Shown: piece after piece, positions 19,237 to 28,094 of the stretch | Numbering within the stretch: position 1 is the first letter of the stretch | Layout: each line of letters begins with the position of its first letter | Assembly (NCBI RefSeq): GCF_001277175.1 | Contig: NZ_CP012257.1 | Coordinates: forward strand, 1,860,001-1,924,000 | Origin: Cronobacter universalis NCTC 9529 | Lineage (GTDB): Bacteria > Pseudomonadota > Gammaproteobacteria > Enterobacterales > Enterobacteriaceae | Direction: 5' to 3' | Length of the DNA stretch: 64,000 nucleotides | Program-made: the position numbers and the translations under genes | The notes under the pieces: generated by a model | Told to the model about the DNA's origin: nothing | Seen by the model: only the letters and a program-made list of their open reading frames with translations | The model's database searches: none

Positions 19237-22200
19237 ATGAAGAGAAGTCTTAATTGCAGTTACCGGCTGGTGTGGAGTGAAGTCCAGCGTGCGTTTATCG
19301 TGGTCTCCGAGCTCACCAGAGCGAAGGGCAAACGCGCCAGCGGGGCGGTGTTGTTGACGGCGGCGGTAGGGAGTTCGCTTGCCAGCGGCGGGGCGTTCGC
19401 GTTTACGCCCGATGTCACCTCGTCGGTGCAGGATGAGCTGGTGCAGAACGGCACCCAGCAGGTTCTGGTCGGCGGGACGACGACGAATCATACTATCGGC
19501 GCGCTGGGCAATCAGATTGTCGCGGGCGGCCTTGCACAGAAAACCACGCTGAACGACGGCGGCGTACAGGTTGTCCGCCAGCAGGGCGTGGCGACCGGCA
19601 CCACCATCAACGATGGTCTGCAGGTGATTGAAAAAGACGGCCAGGCGCAGAGAACCGTGATCCTGGACGGCGGCGTGCAGCAGGTGGAGGGTTCTGCCGT
19701 CCATACCGTGGTCGGCAACGGCGGCGAACAGCATGTGCTGACCAGCGGTACGGCGACCACCACCATCATCAACAACGGCGGCACCCAGTCGGTTGACGGC
19801 ACGTCCATCTCCGCCGTGGTCAACGATGGCGGTCATCAGCTGGTTGAGCGCGGCGGTTACGCCCGTAACACCACCGTCAACGACGGCGGCATCCAGTATG
19901 TCAGCGCAGGCGGCTCATCCTCTGACGGCGTGATTTTCGGCGGCGGCATCCAGCAGGTCTCCGGCACCGCGTCCGGCACCAGCATCAACGACGGCGGCAG
20001 CCAGCAGGTCCAGGTCGGCGGCCAGTCCCGCGACGCGCAGATCAATAACCGCGGCACCCAGGCGGTGGACGGCACGGCGATTTCCGCGATTGTAAAAGAT
20101 GGCGGCACCCAGATAGTCAACCGTGGCGGCCTTGCGAAAAACACCCAGGTCAACAGCGGCGGTCTGCAGCATGTGTCGCTTGGCGGCGCGTCTGCCGATG
20201 CCCACCTCTTCGGCGGCACGCAGCAGCTGGCGGGCACGGCTTCAAATACCCAGATCGACGCCGGCGCCGAGCAGCATATCGAAGCGACCGGGCTTTCCGT
20301 CAGCGCGACGGTCAACAGCGGCGGTCTGCAGAATGTCGACGGCACGGCTAATTATGCGACCATCAAAGACGGCGGTGTGCAACTGGTGCAGACCGGCGGC
20401 CATGCCAACAGCACCGTGGTGCGCGACGGCGGCATCCAGGACGTGGCGCTGGGCGGCTCGGCGTCTGACTCCATTCTTCTCGGCGGCACCCAGCAGCTCG
20501 CGGGCAACGCGGGCGGCACCATCATCGGCGACGGCGGCGTACAGCATGTGAAAACCGGCGGCTCGGCGTCCGGCTCGCTGATTAACGCCGGCGGCTTACA
20601 GCGCGTCGACGGTACCGCGAAAGACACCACCATCAACGACAAAGGCATCCAGCTGGTCAACAGCGGCGGCCTCGCGGACAACACCGCGGTTCACAGCGGC
20701 GGCCTGCAATACATCGCCCAGGGCGGCGCGGCCTCGGAAGGCGTCGTCTTCGGCGGCGGTATTCAGCAGGTGTCCGGCACCGCGTCAGGCACCAGCGTCA
20801 ACGACGGCGGCTCCCAGCAGGTGCAGGTGACCGGTAAAGCGATCGGCACCCAGATCAACAATCGCGGTACCCAGTCGGTTGACGGCACGGCAATTTCTGC
20901 CGTGGTAAAAGACGGCGGCACTCAGCTTGTTAACAGCGGCGGCCTGGCGAAAGATACCCAGGTCAACAGCGGTGGCCTCCAGCACATCGCGGTGGGCGGG
21001 GCGTCTGCTGACGCGCACCTCTACGGCGGCGTTCAGCAGCTCGCGGGCACCGCGTCTAACACCCAGATCGATGCGGGCGCGGAACAGCATATCGAAGCGA
21101 CCGGTAAATCGGTCAGCGCGACCGTGAACAGCGGCGGCCTGCAAAACGTCGACGGCACCGCCAATTTCGCGACCGTGAACGACGGCGGCACCCAGCTGAT
21201 TCAGGTCGGCGGCCACGCCAACAGCACCGTCGTGCGCAGCGGCGGCGTTCAGGATGTGAAACTCGGTGGCGCGGCCTCTGGCTCCATTCTGCTTGGCGGC
21301 ACCCAGGAGCTGGCGGGCACCGCGGGCGACACCATCATCGGCGACGGCGGCGTACAGCATGTGCAGGTGGGCGCGAACGCCTCCGGCACGCTTATCAACG
21401 CAGGCGGTTTACAGCGCGTGGACGGCACCGCGAAAACCACCACCATCAACGATAAAGGCATTCAGCTGGTCAACCGCGGCGGCAAAGCGGACAGCACGAC
21501 GATTAACAGCGGCGGCCTGCAATATGTGGCGGAAGGCGCTTCCGCCTCCGACAGCGTCGTCTTCGGCGGCGGCATCCAGCAGGTGTCCGGCAACGCGTCC
21601 GGCACCAGCGTGAACGACGGCGGCTCGCAGCAGGTGCAGGTCACCGGTCAGGCGACCGGCACGCAGATCAACTCTCGCGGCACCCAGGCCGTTGACGGTA
21701 CGGCTATTTCCGCCATCGTCAAAGACGGCGGCACCCAGATTGTTAACAGCGGCGGTCTGGCTAAAAACACCCAGGTCAACAGCGGCGGTCTGCAACACGT
21801 CTCCGTGGGCGGGGCCTCTGCCGACGCGCACCTCTTTGGCGGCGTGCAGCAACTGGCGGGCACCGCGTCCAACACGCAGATCGACTCTGGCGCGGAGCAG
21901 CATATCGAAGCGACCGGTAAATCGGTCAGCGCGACCGTGAACAGCGGCGGTCTGCAGAATGTGGATGGCACCGCGAACTACGCCACTATCAACGACGGCG
22001 GCGTACAGCTGGTGCAGAACGGCGGCCACGCCAACAGCACCGTGGTGCGCGACGGCGGCGTACAGGATGTGAAATTCGGCGGCGCGGCGTCTGATTCCGT
22101 TCTGCTCGGCGGCATTCAGTCGGTCTCCGGCACCGCGGGCCGCACCGTGATCGGTCAGGGCGCTATTCAGCATGTGAAAACCGGCGGTCTGGCTTTCGCA

Positions 22201-25200
22201 TCGCTGGTGAACGCGGGCGGTCTGCAACGCGTCGACGGCACGGCCACCTCGGCGGTCGTGAATAAAGACGGCATCCAGCTCGTCAACAGCGGCGGTCTGG
22301 CGCGCGCCACCACGGTCAACAGCGGCGGCCTGGAGCATATTAACTTCGGCGGCGCGTCTTCCGACGGCGTTATCTTCGGCGGCGGCGTGCAGGTGGTCGC
22401 GGGCATGGCGTCCGGCACCAGCATCAGCGACGGCGGTCTCCAGCTCGTCACCAAAACCGGTATGGCGAACGATACCCACGTCAACCGCGGCGGTGTACAG
22501 AGCGTTGACGGCACCGTGACGTCCGCGGTCGTGAAAGACGGCGGTACGCAGATCATCAATAACGGCGGCCTGGCGCGCGGTTCTATTGTGACCGACGGCG
22601 GCCTGCAGCACATCAACAAAGGCGGCGCGTCCTCTACCGCGAAAATCTTCGCCGGCGGCACCCAGGTGGTGGCCGGTACAGCGTCCGGCACCAGCATCGG
22701 CGACCGCGGCACGCAGCTCGTGCAGGAAAGCGGTAAAGCGGTGGACGCGCAGATTAACCAGGGCGGCACCCAGGCGGTTGACGGTACGGCTATCTCTGCG
22801 GTCATCAACGACGGCGGCCTGCAAATCGTCAACGTCGGCGGTCTGGCGGCGGGCTCTATCGTCCACAGCGGCGGCGTCCAGCATGTGAAACTGGGCGGCG
22901 CGGCGTCTGACGGCACCGTCTTCGGCGGCGGCACGCAGCTGGTTGAAGGCACCGCGTCCGGCACCAGCATCAGCGACGGCGGCGTACAGCTCATCATGGC
23001 GAGCGGCCAGGCGAAAGGCACGCTGGTCAACAGCGGCGGCGTACAGCGCGTGGACGGCCAGTCCTTCGATGCGGTGATTAATAACGGCGGGCAGCAGATT
23101 GTCGACCCGTACGGCTGGTCGCGCAGCACCGTGATTAACGCCGGCGGCTCCCAGATCCTGAGCAACTCGGCAGTGGCTATCTCTACCGTGATGAACGGCG
23201 GCGAGCAGCACGTTAACAACGGCGCGCAGGCGCTGGCGACCCGTCTGCTGGGCGGCACGCAGAATATCAGCAGCGGCGGCAAGGCCTTCGATACCCGCGT
23301 CGAGAAAGGCGGCGTGCAGAACGTTAATTCCGGCGGCTACACCTACGGCGGCACCATCTCCACCGGCGGCAGACAAAACGTCTTTACCGGCGGCACTACC
23401 GATTTCACCTTCGTGGATGGCGGCCTGCAGGTCGTTGACGGCACCTCTATTGTCAGCATCGTTAAAAATGGCGGGCGTCAGATAGTCAACAAAAATGCCA
23501 ACGCTGAAGTCTCGATTGTTATTGATGGCGGCGTGCAGGATGTTTATGGCACCACCACGGGCTCGGAAATCACCAGGGCGGAGCAGCGCGTGTATGAAGG
23601 CGCGAACGTCACCTCGACTTGGCTTAACGACAATGCGAAGCAGACCGTCTACAACGGCGCGGTGGTTACCGAAACCCGTAACCGCGGCGGCGAGCAGAAC
23701 CTGCTGAGCGGCGCTCGCGCCGTCAACACGGTGATGGAAACTGGCGCGGTTCAGAACATCGCCGCAGGCGCGACGGCGGTTAACACGTCGCTGATTAACG
23801 GCTCCGTGCAAAACGTGCGTGGTACCGCAGACGGCGCAGATTTCTCAGCCAACACGGTGCAGAACGTTTACCGCGGCGGGGTAGCGAAAAACACCGGCCT
23901 CTATTCCACCGGTGTGCAGAACATCTACAACGGCGGCCAGACCTTCAATACCAATATTGAAAACGGCGGCATTCAGAACGTGCTGACCGGCGGTACGGCG
24001 ACCAGCACCACCATCAACCTGGGCGGTACGCAGAACGTCAACAGCGGCGGTACGGTTATCTCGACCATCATCAAGGCGGGCGGGATCCAGAACGTCAATG
24101 ACGGCGGGATTGTTATCGACAACACCGTGGTCGGCGATCAGGTCGTCAACAACGGCGGTACGGTGGCCTCGTCTACCGTCAGCGAAAACGGCAGCCAGAG
24201 CGTGACGCTGGGCGGTACGGCTATCGCGACCACCGTGACCAAAGGCGGCGTACAGTTTATCCGTAAAGGCGGCGTGGCCGACCAGACCATCATTCAGCAG
24301 GGCGGTATGCTGGCGGTGGCGGATGCCGCCGAGGCGACCAACATCGACCTCAACAGCGGCGCGGGCATTATCGCCAGCACCGACACCACCGTTAACGGCA
24401 CCAACGCGCAGGGTCAGTTCTCCATCGCTAACAAGCTGGCGAACAGCCTGCTGCTGGAAAGCGGCGGCGCGCTCACGGTCGCGGCGGACGGTATCGCCAA
24501 CAACACCGTGGTGCAGAACGGCGGTAAACTCAGCGTGGCGGATGGCGGTATCCTGACCGGCACCACGGAGCTGAAAGACGGCTCCTCCATCGCGGGCAAC
24601 GTCACCAACACCGGCAAGCTGAGCGTGACCACCGATAAGAGCGACAACACGATTGCCGCGAATATCAGCGGTACCGGCAGCCTGTATAAAGAGGGCGACG
24701 GCAAACTGACCGTCAGCGGCATTCTGAACCAGACCGGCGGCACCTGGCTGCAGAGCGGTACGCTGGTGTTCAGCGGCCTGGAAGCGGTGACGGACGTTAT
24801 CGCGCAGCTTGGCACCTCGCTGCAACTGACCAACGGCACCTCGCTCACCGGTATGATTGACCCGACCGATCTGACGGTAGATGCAGGCTCCACCTGGCTG
24901 ATGACCGGCAACTCGCTGCTTGACGACCTGACGCTGGGCGGCAACATCGATTACCAGGCACCGACGGGCGCGTTTGTTCCGAAAACCCTGACGGTCACTA
25001 ATCTGACGGGCAACGGCGGCACCATCACCCTGAACACGCTGTTCCAGGGCGGTACGGCGACCACCGACAGCCTGATCATCAACGGCGGCACCGCGACCGG
25101 CAACACCCGCATCGCCATCCGTAACCAGGGCGGTCTGGGCGCACGCACCACCGGCGACGGTATCCAGGTCGTGAACGCCATCAATGGCGCGACGACGACG

Positions 25201-26307
25201 GACAACGCCTTCAGCCTTGCCAATAACCTGCAGGCGGGGGCGTATAACTACAGCCTGCGTCAGGGCGCTGGCAACGAAAGCTGGTATCTGACCACGGCGT
25301 CCGGCAGCGGCAACGAAAACGGCCCGCAGAACTACCGTTCGGCCATGTACCTCTACAGCTCGCTCTATGCGCAGGCGATGGACTACGACAGCGCGCTGCT
25401 TGGCTCGCTCGACAGCCGTCGTTACGCGGCGCGCAGCCCGTCCGGGGATGGCAGCAACGTGTGGGCGCGCTTCCAGGCCGGCCAGCTGAACCATGAACAT
25501 GGCGGTTCGGATCTGCGTAACGGCAACACGCCGGAAAGCAAAGGCGGCTACACCTTCCTGCAGATCGGTAGCGACCTGTGGAGAGGCCAGGCGTCCTCCA
25601 TGGAATGGGGTGTCGGCATCTACGGTGCGGCGGGTCTGTCAGCTATCGACGTTCAGCGCAGCGAGAAATCGAAAGCGGGTACGGTACGTGACGACGCGTA
25701 CAGCGTCGGTCTGTATGTTAACGGCGTGCATGAGAGCGGCTGGTGGGTTGACGTGGTGGCGCAGGGTACGCGTCATAACTTCGATACCAACCCGCGCGAC
25801 GGCGACGGTATGAAGACGCACGGCTGGGGCTATGTCGGCTCCTTCGAAACCGGCCTGCCGTTTGATATCGGCAGCGGTCTGGTGCTCGAACCGCAGGTGC
25901 AATACCAGTACCGCGGCGTGAACCTGAAAGATGGTGGCGACGATGCCGCTGACGTGCAGTTTGGCGACGGCCACAGCCAGCAGGTGCGTGCCGGTCTGCG
26001 CTTTGGCAACAACGCGACGCTGAAAGAGAGCGGCAAACCGGTTCCGGTGAGCTGGTGGGTGCGTCCGTCCTTTATCCAGACGTTTGACTCCAAAGGCGAC
26101 GTGAACGTGAGCGCGCCGGGTGTGGCAGGTAGCGAGGTCTCCTTCAATCCGGATCAGGACGGCACCGCCGCCGCGCTGGATGTGGGTCTCGACGGTCAGA
26201 TCCGCGACAACGTGACGCTGGGCGTTCGCGCCGGCTACACCAAAACCATCGACGACGCCGGCACCGGCGGCTACGGCGGCCAGGTGACGCTGAAAGTCAG
26301 CTTCTGA
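19237..26307 (+). CDS. Giant AIDA-I-type self-associating autotransporter adhesin
   Basis: This 2356-residue type Va autotransporter starts with an extended signal peptide (ESPR block LNCSYRLVWSEVQRAFIVVSELTRAKGK, hydrophobic core to about residue 55). Residues 60-1700 consist of AIDA repeats of about 18-19 residues (pattern 'GG.Q.V..GG.A..T.V..'), rich in Ser/Thr/Gly, the substrate of BAHT heptosyltransferases. Within them an 813-bp (271-residue) super-repeat begins at residues 235, 506, 777 and 1048. A pertactin-like autochaperone region (about 1920-2025) and a 12-strand barrel (about 2076-2356, ending VTLKVSF) follow. Apart from Cys6 in the signal it has essentially no cysteine. No obvious protease site separates passenger and barrel. 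Likely role: autoaggregation, biofilm and host or surface adhesion. Confidence 0.95.
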   Translation: MKRSLNCSYRLVWSEVQRAFIVVSELTRAKGKRASGAVLLTAAVGSSLASGGAFAFTPDVTSSVQDELVQNGTQQVLVGGTTTNHTIGALGNQIVAGGLAQKTTLNDGGVQVVRQQGVATGTTINDGLQVIEKDGQAQRTVILDGGVQQVEGSAVHTVVGNGGEQHVLTSGTATTTIINNGGTQSVDGTSISAVVNDGGHQLVERGGYARNTTVNDGGIQYVSAGGSSSDGVIFGGGIQQVSGTASGTSINDGGSQQVQVGGQSRDAQINNRGTQAVDGTAISAIVKDGGTQIVNRGGLAKNTQVNSGGLQHVSLGGASADAHLFGGTQQLAGTASNTQIDAGAEQHIEATGLSVSATVNSGGLQNVDGTANYATIKDGGVQLVQTGGHANSTVVRDGGIQDVALGGSASDSILLGGTQQLAGNAGGTIIGDGGVQHVKTGGSASGSLINAGGLQRVDGTAKDTTINDKGIQLVNSGGLADNTAVHSGGLQYIAQGGAASEGVVFGGGIQQVSGTASGTSVNDGGSQQVQVTGKAIGTQINNRGTQSVDGTAISAVVKDGGTQLVNSGGLAKDTQVNSGGLQHIAVGGASADAHLYGGVQQLAGTASNTQIDAGAEQHIEATGKSVSATVNSGGLQNVDGTANFATVNDGGTQLIQVGGHANSTVVRSGGVQDVKLGGAASGSILLGGTQELAGTAGDTIIGDGGVQHVQVGANASGTLINAGGLQRVDGTAKTTTINDKGIQLVNRGGKADSTTINSGGLQYVAEGASASDSVVFGGGIQQVSGNASGTSVNDGGSQQVQVTGQATGTQINSRGTQAVDGTAISAIVKDGGTQIVNSGGLAKNTQVNSGGLQHVSVGGASADAHLFGGVQQLAGTASNTQIDSGAEQHIEATGKSVSATVNSGGLQNVDGTANYATINDGGVQLVQNGGHANSTVVRDGGVQDVKFGGAASDSVLLGGIQSVSGTAGRTVIGQGAIQHVKTGGLAFASLVNAGGLQRVDGTATSAVVNKDGIQLVNSGGLARATTVNSGGLEHINFGGASSDGVIFGGGVQVVAGMASGTSISDGGLQLVTKTGMANDTHVNRGGVQSVDGTVTSAVVKDGGTQIINNGGLARGSIVTDGGLQHINKGGASSTAKIFAGGTQVVAGTASGTSIGDRGTQLVQESGKAVDAQINQGGTQAVDGTAISAVINDGGLQIVNVGGLAAGSIVHSGGVQHVKLGGAASDGTVFGGGTQLVEGTASGTSISDGGVQLIMASGQAKGTLVNSGGVQRVDGQSFDAVINNGGQQIVDPYGWSRSTVINAGGSQILSNSAVAISTVMNGGEQHVNNGAQALATRLLGGTQNISSGGKAFDTRVEKGGVQNVNSGGYTYGGTISTGGRQNVFTGGTTDFTFVDGGLQVVDGTSIVSIVKNGGRQIVNKNANAEVSIVIDGGVQDVYGTTTGSEITRAEQRVYEGANVTSTWLNDNAKQTVYNGAVVTETRNRGGEQNLLSGARAVNTVMETGAVQNIAAGATAVNTSLINGSVQNVRGTADGADFSANTVQNVYRGGVAKNTGLYSTGVQNIYNGGQTFNTNIENGGIQNVLTGGTATSTTINLGGTQNVNSGGTVISTIIKAGGIQNVNDGGIVIDNTVVGDQVVNNGGTVASSTVSENGSQSVTLGGTAIATTVTKGGVQFIRKGGVADQTIIQQGGMLAVADAAEATNIDLNSGAGIIASTDTTVNGTNAQGQFSIANKLANSLLLESGGALTVAADGIANNTVVQNGGKLSVADGGILTGTTELKDGSSIAGNVTNTGKLSVTTDKSDNTIAANISGTGSLYKEGDGKLTVSGILNQTGGTWLQSGTLVFSGLEAVTDVIAQLGTSLQLTNGTSLTGMIDPTDLTVDAGSTWLMTGNSLLDDLTLGGNIDYQAPTGAFVPKTLTVTNLTGNGGTITLNTLFQGGTATTDSLIINGGTATGNTRIAIRNQGGLGARTTGDGIQVVNAINGATTTDNAFSLANNLQAGAYNYSLRQGAGNESWYLTTASGSGNENGPQNYRSAMYLYSSLYAQAMDYDSALLGSLDSRRYAARSPSGDGSNVWARFQAGQLNHEHGGSDLRNGNTPESKGGYTFLQIGSDLWRGQASSMEWGVGIYGAAGLSAIDVQRSEKSKAGTVRDDAYSVGLYVNGVHESGWWVDVVAQGTRHNFDTNPRDGDGMKTHGWGYVGSFETGLPFDIGSGLVLEPQVQYQYRGVNLKDGGDDAADVQFGDGHSQQVRAGLRFGNNATLKESGKPVPVSWWVRPSFIQTFDSKGDVNVSAPGVAGSEVSFNPDQDGTAAALDVGLDGQIRDNVTLGVRAGYTKTIDDAGTGGYGGQVTLKVSF
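19939..22377 (+). repeat. Three tandem 813-bp super-repeats in the adhesin passenger
   Basis: The phrase GGGIQQVSGxASGTS recurs at 19939, 20752 and 21565, and in altered form (GGGVQVVAGMASGTS) at 22378. The spacing is exactly 813 bases each time. Neighbouring phrases (GLQHV..GGASADAHL, GAEQHIEATG.SVSATVNSGGLQNVDG) recur with the same period. The fourth unit quickly diverges from the pattern. Confidence 0.95.
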
Positions 26308-26324
26308 TAACAGGCAATGTGAAC

Positions 26325-26354
26325 AGCCGCCCCACACGGGGCGGCTTTTTTTTG
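26325..26354 (+). terminator. Terminator of the heptosyltransferase-adhesin operon
   Basis: Nine-bp GC-rich stem AGCCGCCCC / GGGGCGGCT with an ACAC loop, followed by nine T residues, 18 bases after the adhesin stop. Confidence 0.93.
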
Positions 26355-26409
26355 CGTGTAATAAAGGAAGAGGAATGGATGTGGTGGCGGCATCAGCGTC
26401 ACGTGGTTC

Positions 26410-26806
26410 GTAGGGGGGGTAAGCGTAGCGCACCCACCGTTTACGTTTTGGGAAAATACCGGGAAAGGGAAATAGTCCAGGCCGGTGTACGCGTTCCGTT
26501 CGCCATAACGCCGCCTTTATATGGGCGCTCATCTCACGCGAACGTGCAAAGGGGGCTCGCCGCCGCCCCCTTTGCAATCCCGGCTCCCGGCGGAAAATCG
26601 CCCCTGCGGGGAAGCCTCGCCTTATTCCCTCCGGCCACGGGTCGGGCATGACAATACCTCCCTGTATTGTCATGCCCTCGCACCGGGTCCCTCCGGTGCG
26701 CCCCGGCCTGCGGCGAAACGGCGAAGCCGATTTTTTTTAGCCGGAGCAAAACCACCAACATCGCCGCCGCGTGGTTCGTAGGGTGGGTAAGCGAAGCGCA
26801 CCCACC
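26410..26806. repeat. Composite repeat, copy A (expanded), between adhesin and puuB
   Basis: It is flanked by REP-like units at 26410-26438 and 26778-26806 (GTAGGG.GGGTAAGCG.AGCGCACCCACC). The core starts at GCGTTCCGTTCGCC (26491) and contains a perfect 12-bp stem hairpin at 26545-26576 (TGCAAAGGGGGC, 8-base loop). It ends with a T8 run and AGCCGG near 26735-26745. Compared with copies B, C and D, about 130 extra bases sit inside the second hairpin, among them a perfect 14-bp inverted repeat at 26644-26677 (GGGCATGACAATAC). No coding function is likely; frames across it read as the usual 'GWVSAAHPP' artefact. Confidence 0.85.
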
Positions 26807-26813
26807 ATGACCA

Positions 26814-28094
26814 TCACACGCCCAGCCGATCGCGCAGGCTGTAATACGCGGCACCCATCGCGGTAAACGGGATCTGGAACGAGCGCCCGCCGGGGAACGG
26901 ATAATGCGGCAGCGTCGCGAACGCGTCGAAACGCTCGGCGTCGCCGCGCAGCGCCTCGGCGATAAGCCTGCCGGCAAGGTGCGTACAGGTCACGCCGTGG
27001 CCGCTGTCGCCCTGCATATAATAGATGTTGTTCTCAAGCCGCCCGAACTGCGGCATTCGCGAGAGCGTCAGCAGGAAGTTCCCCGTCCAGCGGTAATCAA
27101 TTTTCACGCCTTTCAGCTGCGGGAACGTCTTCAAAAGCTTCGGCATGATCAGCCGGTCAATGTCATCCGGGTCGCGCGCGCCGTAGACCACGCCGCCGCC
27201 ATACAGCAGACGGTTGTCCGCCGTCAGACGGTAATAATCGAGCAGATAGTTACAATCCTCGACACAATAATTATTCGGCAACAGCGACGCCGCCACGTCC
27301 GGGGCCAGCGGCTCGGTCGTCACTACCTGCGTGCCGCACGGCATACTGCGCCGCGCGAGCGCAGGCTCAAGACGCGTGCCGAGATAGGCGTTGCCCGCCA
27401 CAATCACATAGCGCGCCGTCACCTGGCCCTGCGCGGTTTTCACCACTGCAGGCTGGCCGTGTGTAATACTCACCGCCGCCGACTGCTCGAAAATCTTACC
27501 GCCGAGCGAGCGAATCGCTTCCGCCTCGCCGAGCGCCAGGTTCAGCGGATGAATATGGCCGCCGTTATGGTCAAGCAGCGCGCCGGTATAACGATGGCTC
27601 GCGATTTCGCCGCGCACCGCGTCGGCATCCAGCAGCTCAAGACGGTTATTGCCGTAGCGCTCCCAGGTGGCCTTTTGCTCCATCAGCCCGAGATATTGCT
27701 TGCGGTTCAGCGCCACAAACATCCCGCCAGGGCGGTAGTCGCACTGAATGTCGTAACGCGTAATGCGCTCGCGGATGATCTCGCCGCCCTCAAACATCAT
27801 GCTGCCGAGCATTCGCGCCGTTTCTGCGCCGTAGCGCGCCTCGATAACGTCGATATCGCGGCTGTAGGAGTTCACCACCTGGCCGCCGTTGCGCCCGCTC
27901 GCGCCAAACCCAATCCGCGCGGCCTCCAGTAACACCACGTCATAACCTTGCTCCACCAGATGCAGCGCCGACGAAAGACCGGTATAGCCGCCGCCGACAA
28001 TACAGACATCGCACTGGAGCGACTCCGTGAGCGTCGGGAAGGGCGCATGCGGGTTGGCGCTTGCGGCGTAGTAGCTGTTTACATGTTCAGTCAT
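26814..28094 (-). CDS. puuB: Gamma-glutamylputrescine oxidoreductase PuuB
   Basis: This 426-residue FAD-dependent oxidase of the DAO family oxidises gamma-glutamylputrescine to gamma-glutamyl-gamma-aminobutyraldehyde. The N-terminal dinucleotide-binding motif is VCIVGGGYTGLSSALHL. The SGRNGGQVVNSYSRD and GDSGHGVTCTHLAGRL segments are typical of PuuB. Its start overlaps the puuC stop by eight bases. In E. coli puuE follows; here the repeat copy A follows instead. Confidence 0.95.
   Translation of the reverse strand: MTEHVNSYYAASANPHAPFPTLTESLQCDVCIVGGGYTGLSSALHLVEQGYDVVLLEAARIGFGASGRNGGQVVNSYSRDIDVIEARYGAETARMLGSMMFEGGEIIRERITRYDIQCDYRPGGMFVALNRKQYLGLMEQKATWERYGNNRLELLDADAVRGEIASHRYTGALLDHNGGHIHPLNLALGEAEAIRSLGGKIFEQSAAVSITHGQPAVVKTAQGQVTARYVIVAGNAYLGTRLEPALARRSMPCGTQVVTTEPLAPDVAASLLPNNYCVEDCNYLLDYYRLTADNRLLYGGGVVYGARDPDDIDRLIMPKLLKTFPQLKGVKIDYRWTGNFLLTLSRMPQFGRLENNIYYMQGDSGHGVTCTHLAGRLIAEALRGDAERFDAFATLPHYPFPGGRSFQIPFTAMGAAYYSLRDRLGV

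Noticed and set aside
21409..23811. 800-codon minus-strand open frame across the adhesin passenger
   Set aside because: The regular codon repeat of the AIDA repeats keeps several other frames open; the predicted products are low-complexity copies of the repeat read in the wrong frame.
26319..26781. Arg/Pro-rich open frames in repeat copy A, and similar frames in copies B, C and D
   Set aside because: They read through REP-like units, giving the recurrent 'GWVSAAHPP'-type artefact, and have no ribosome sites.
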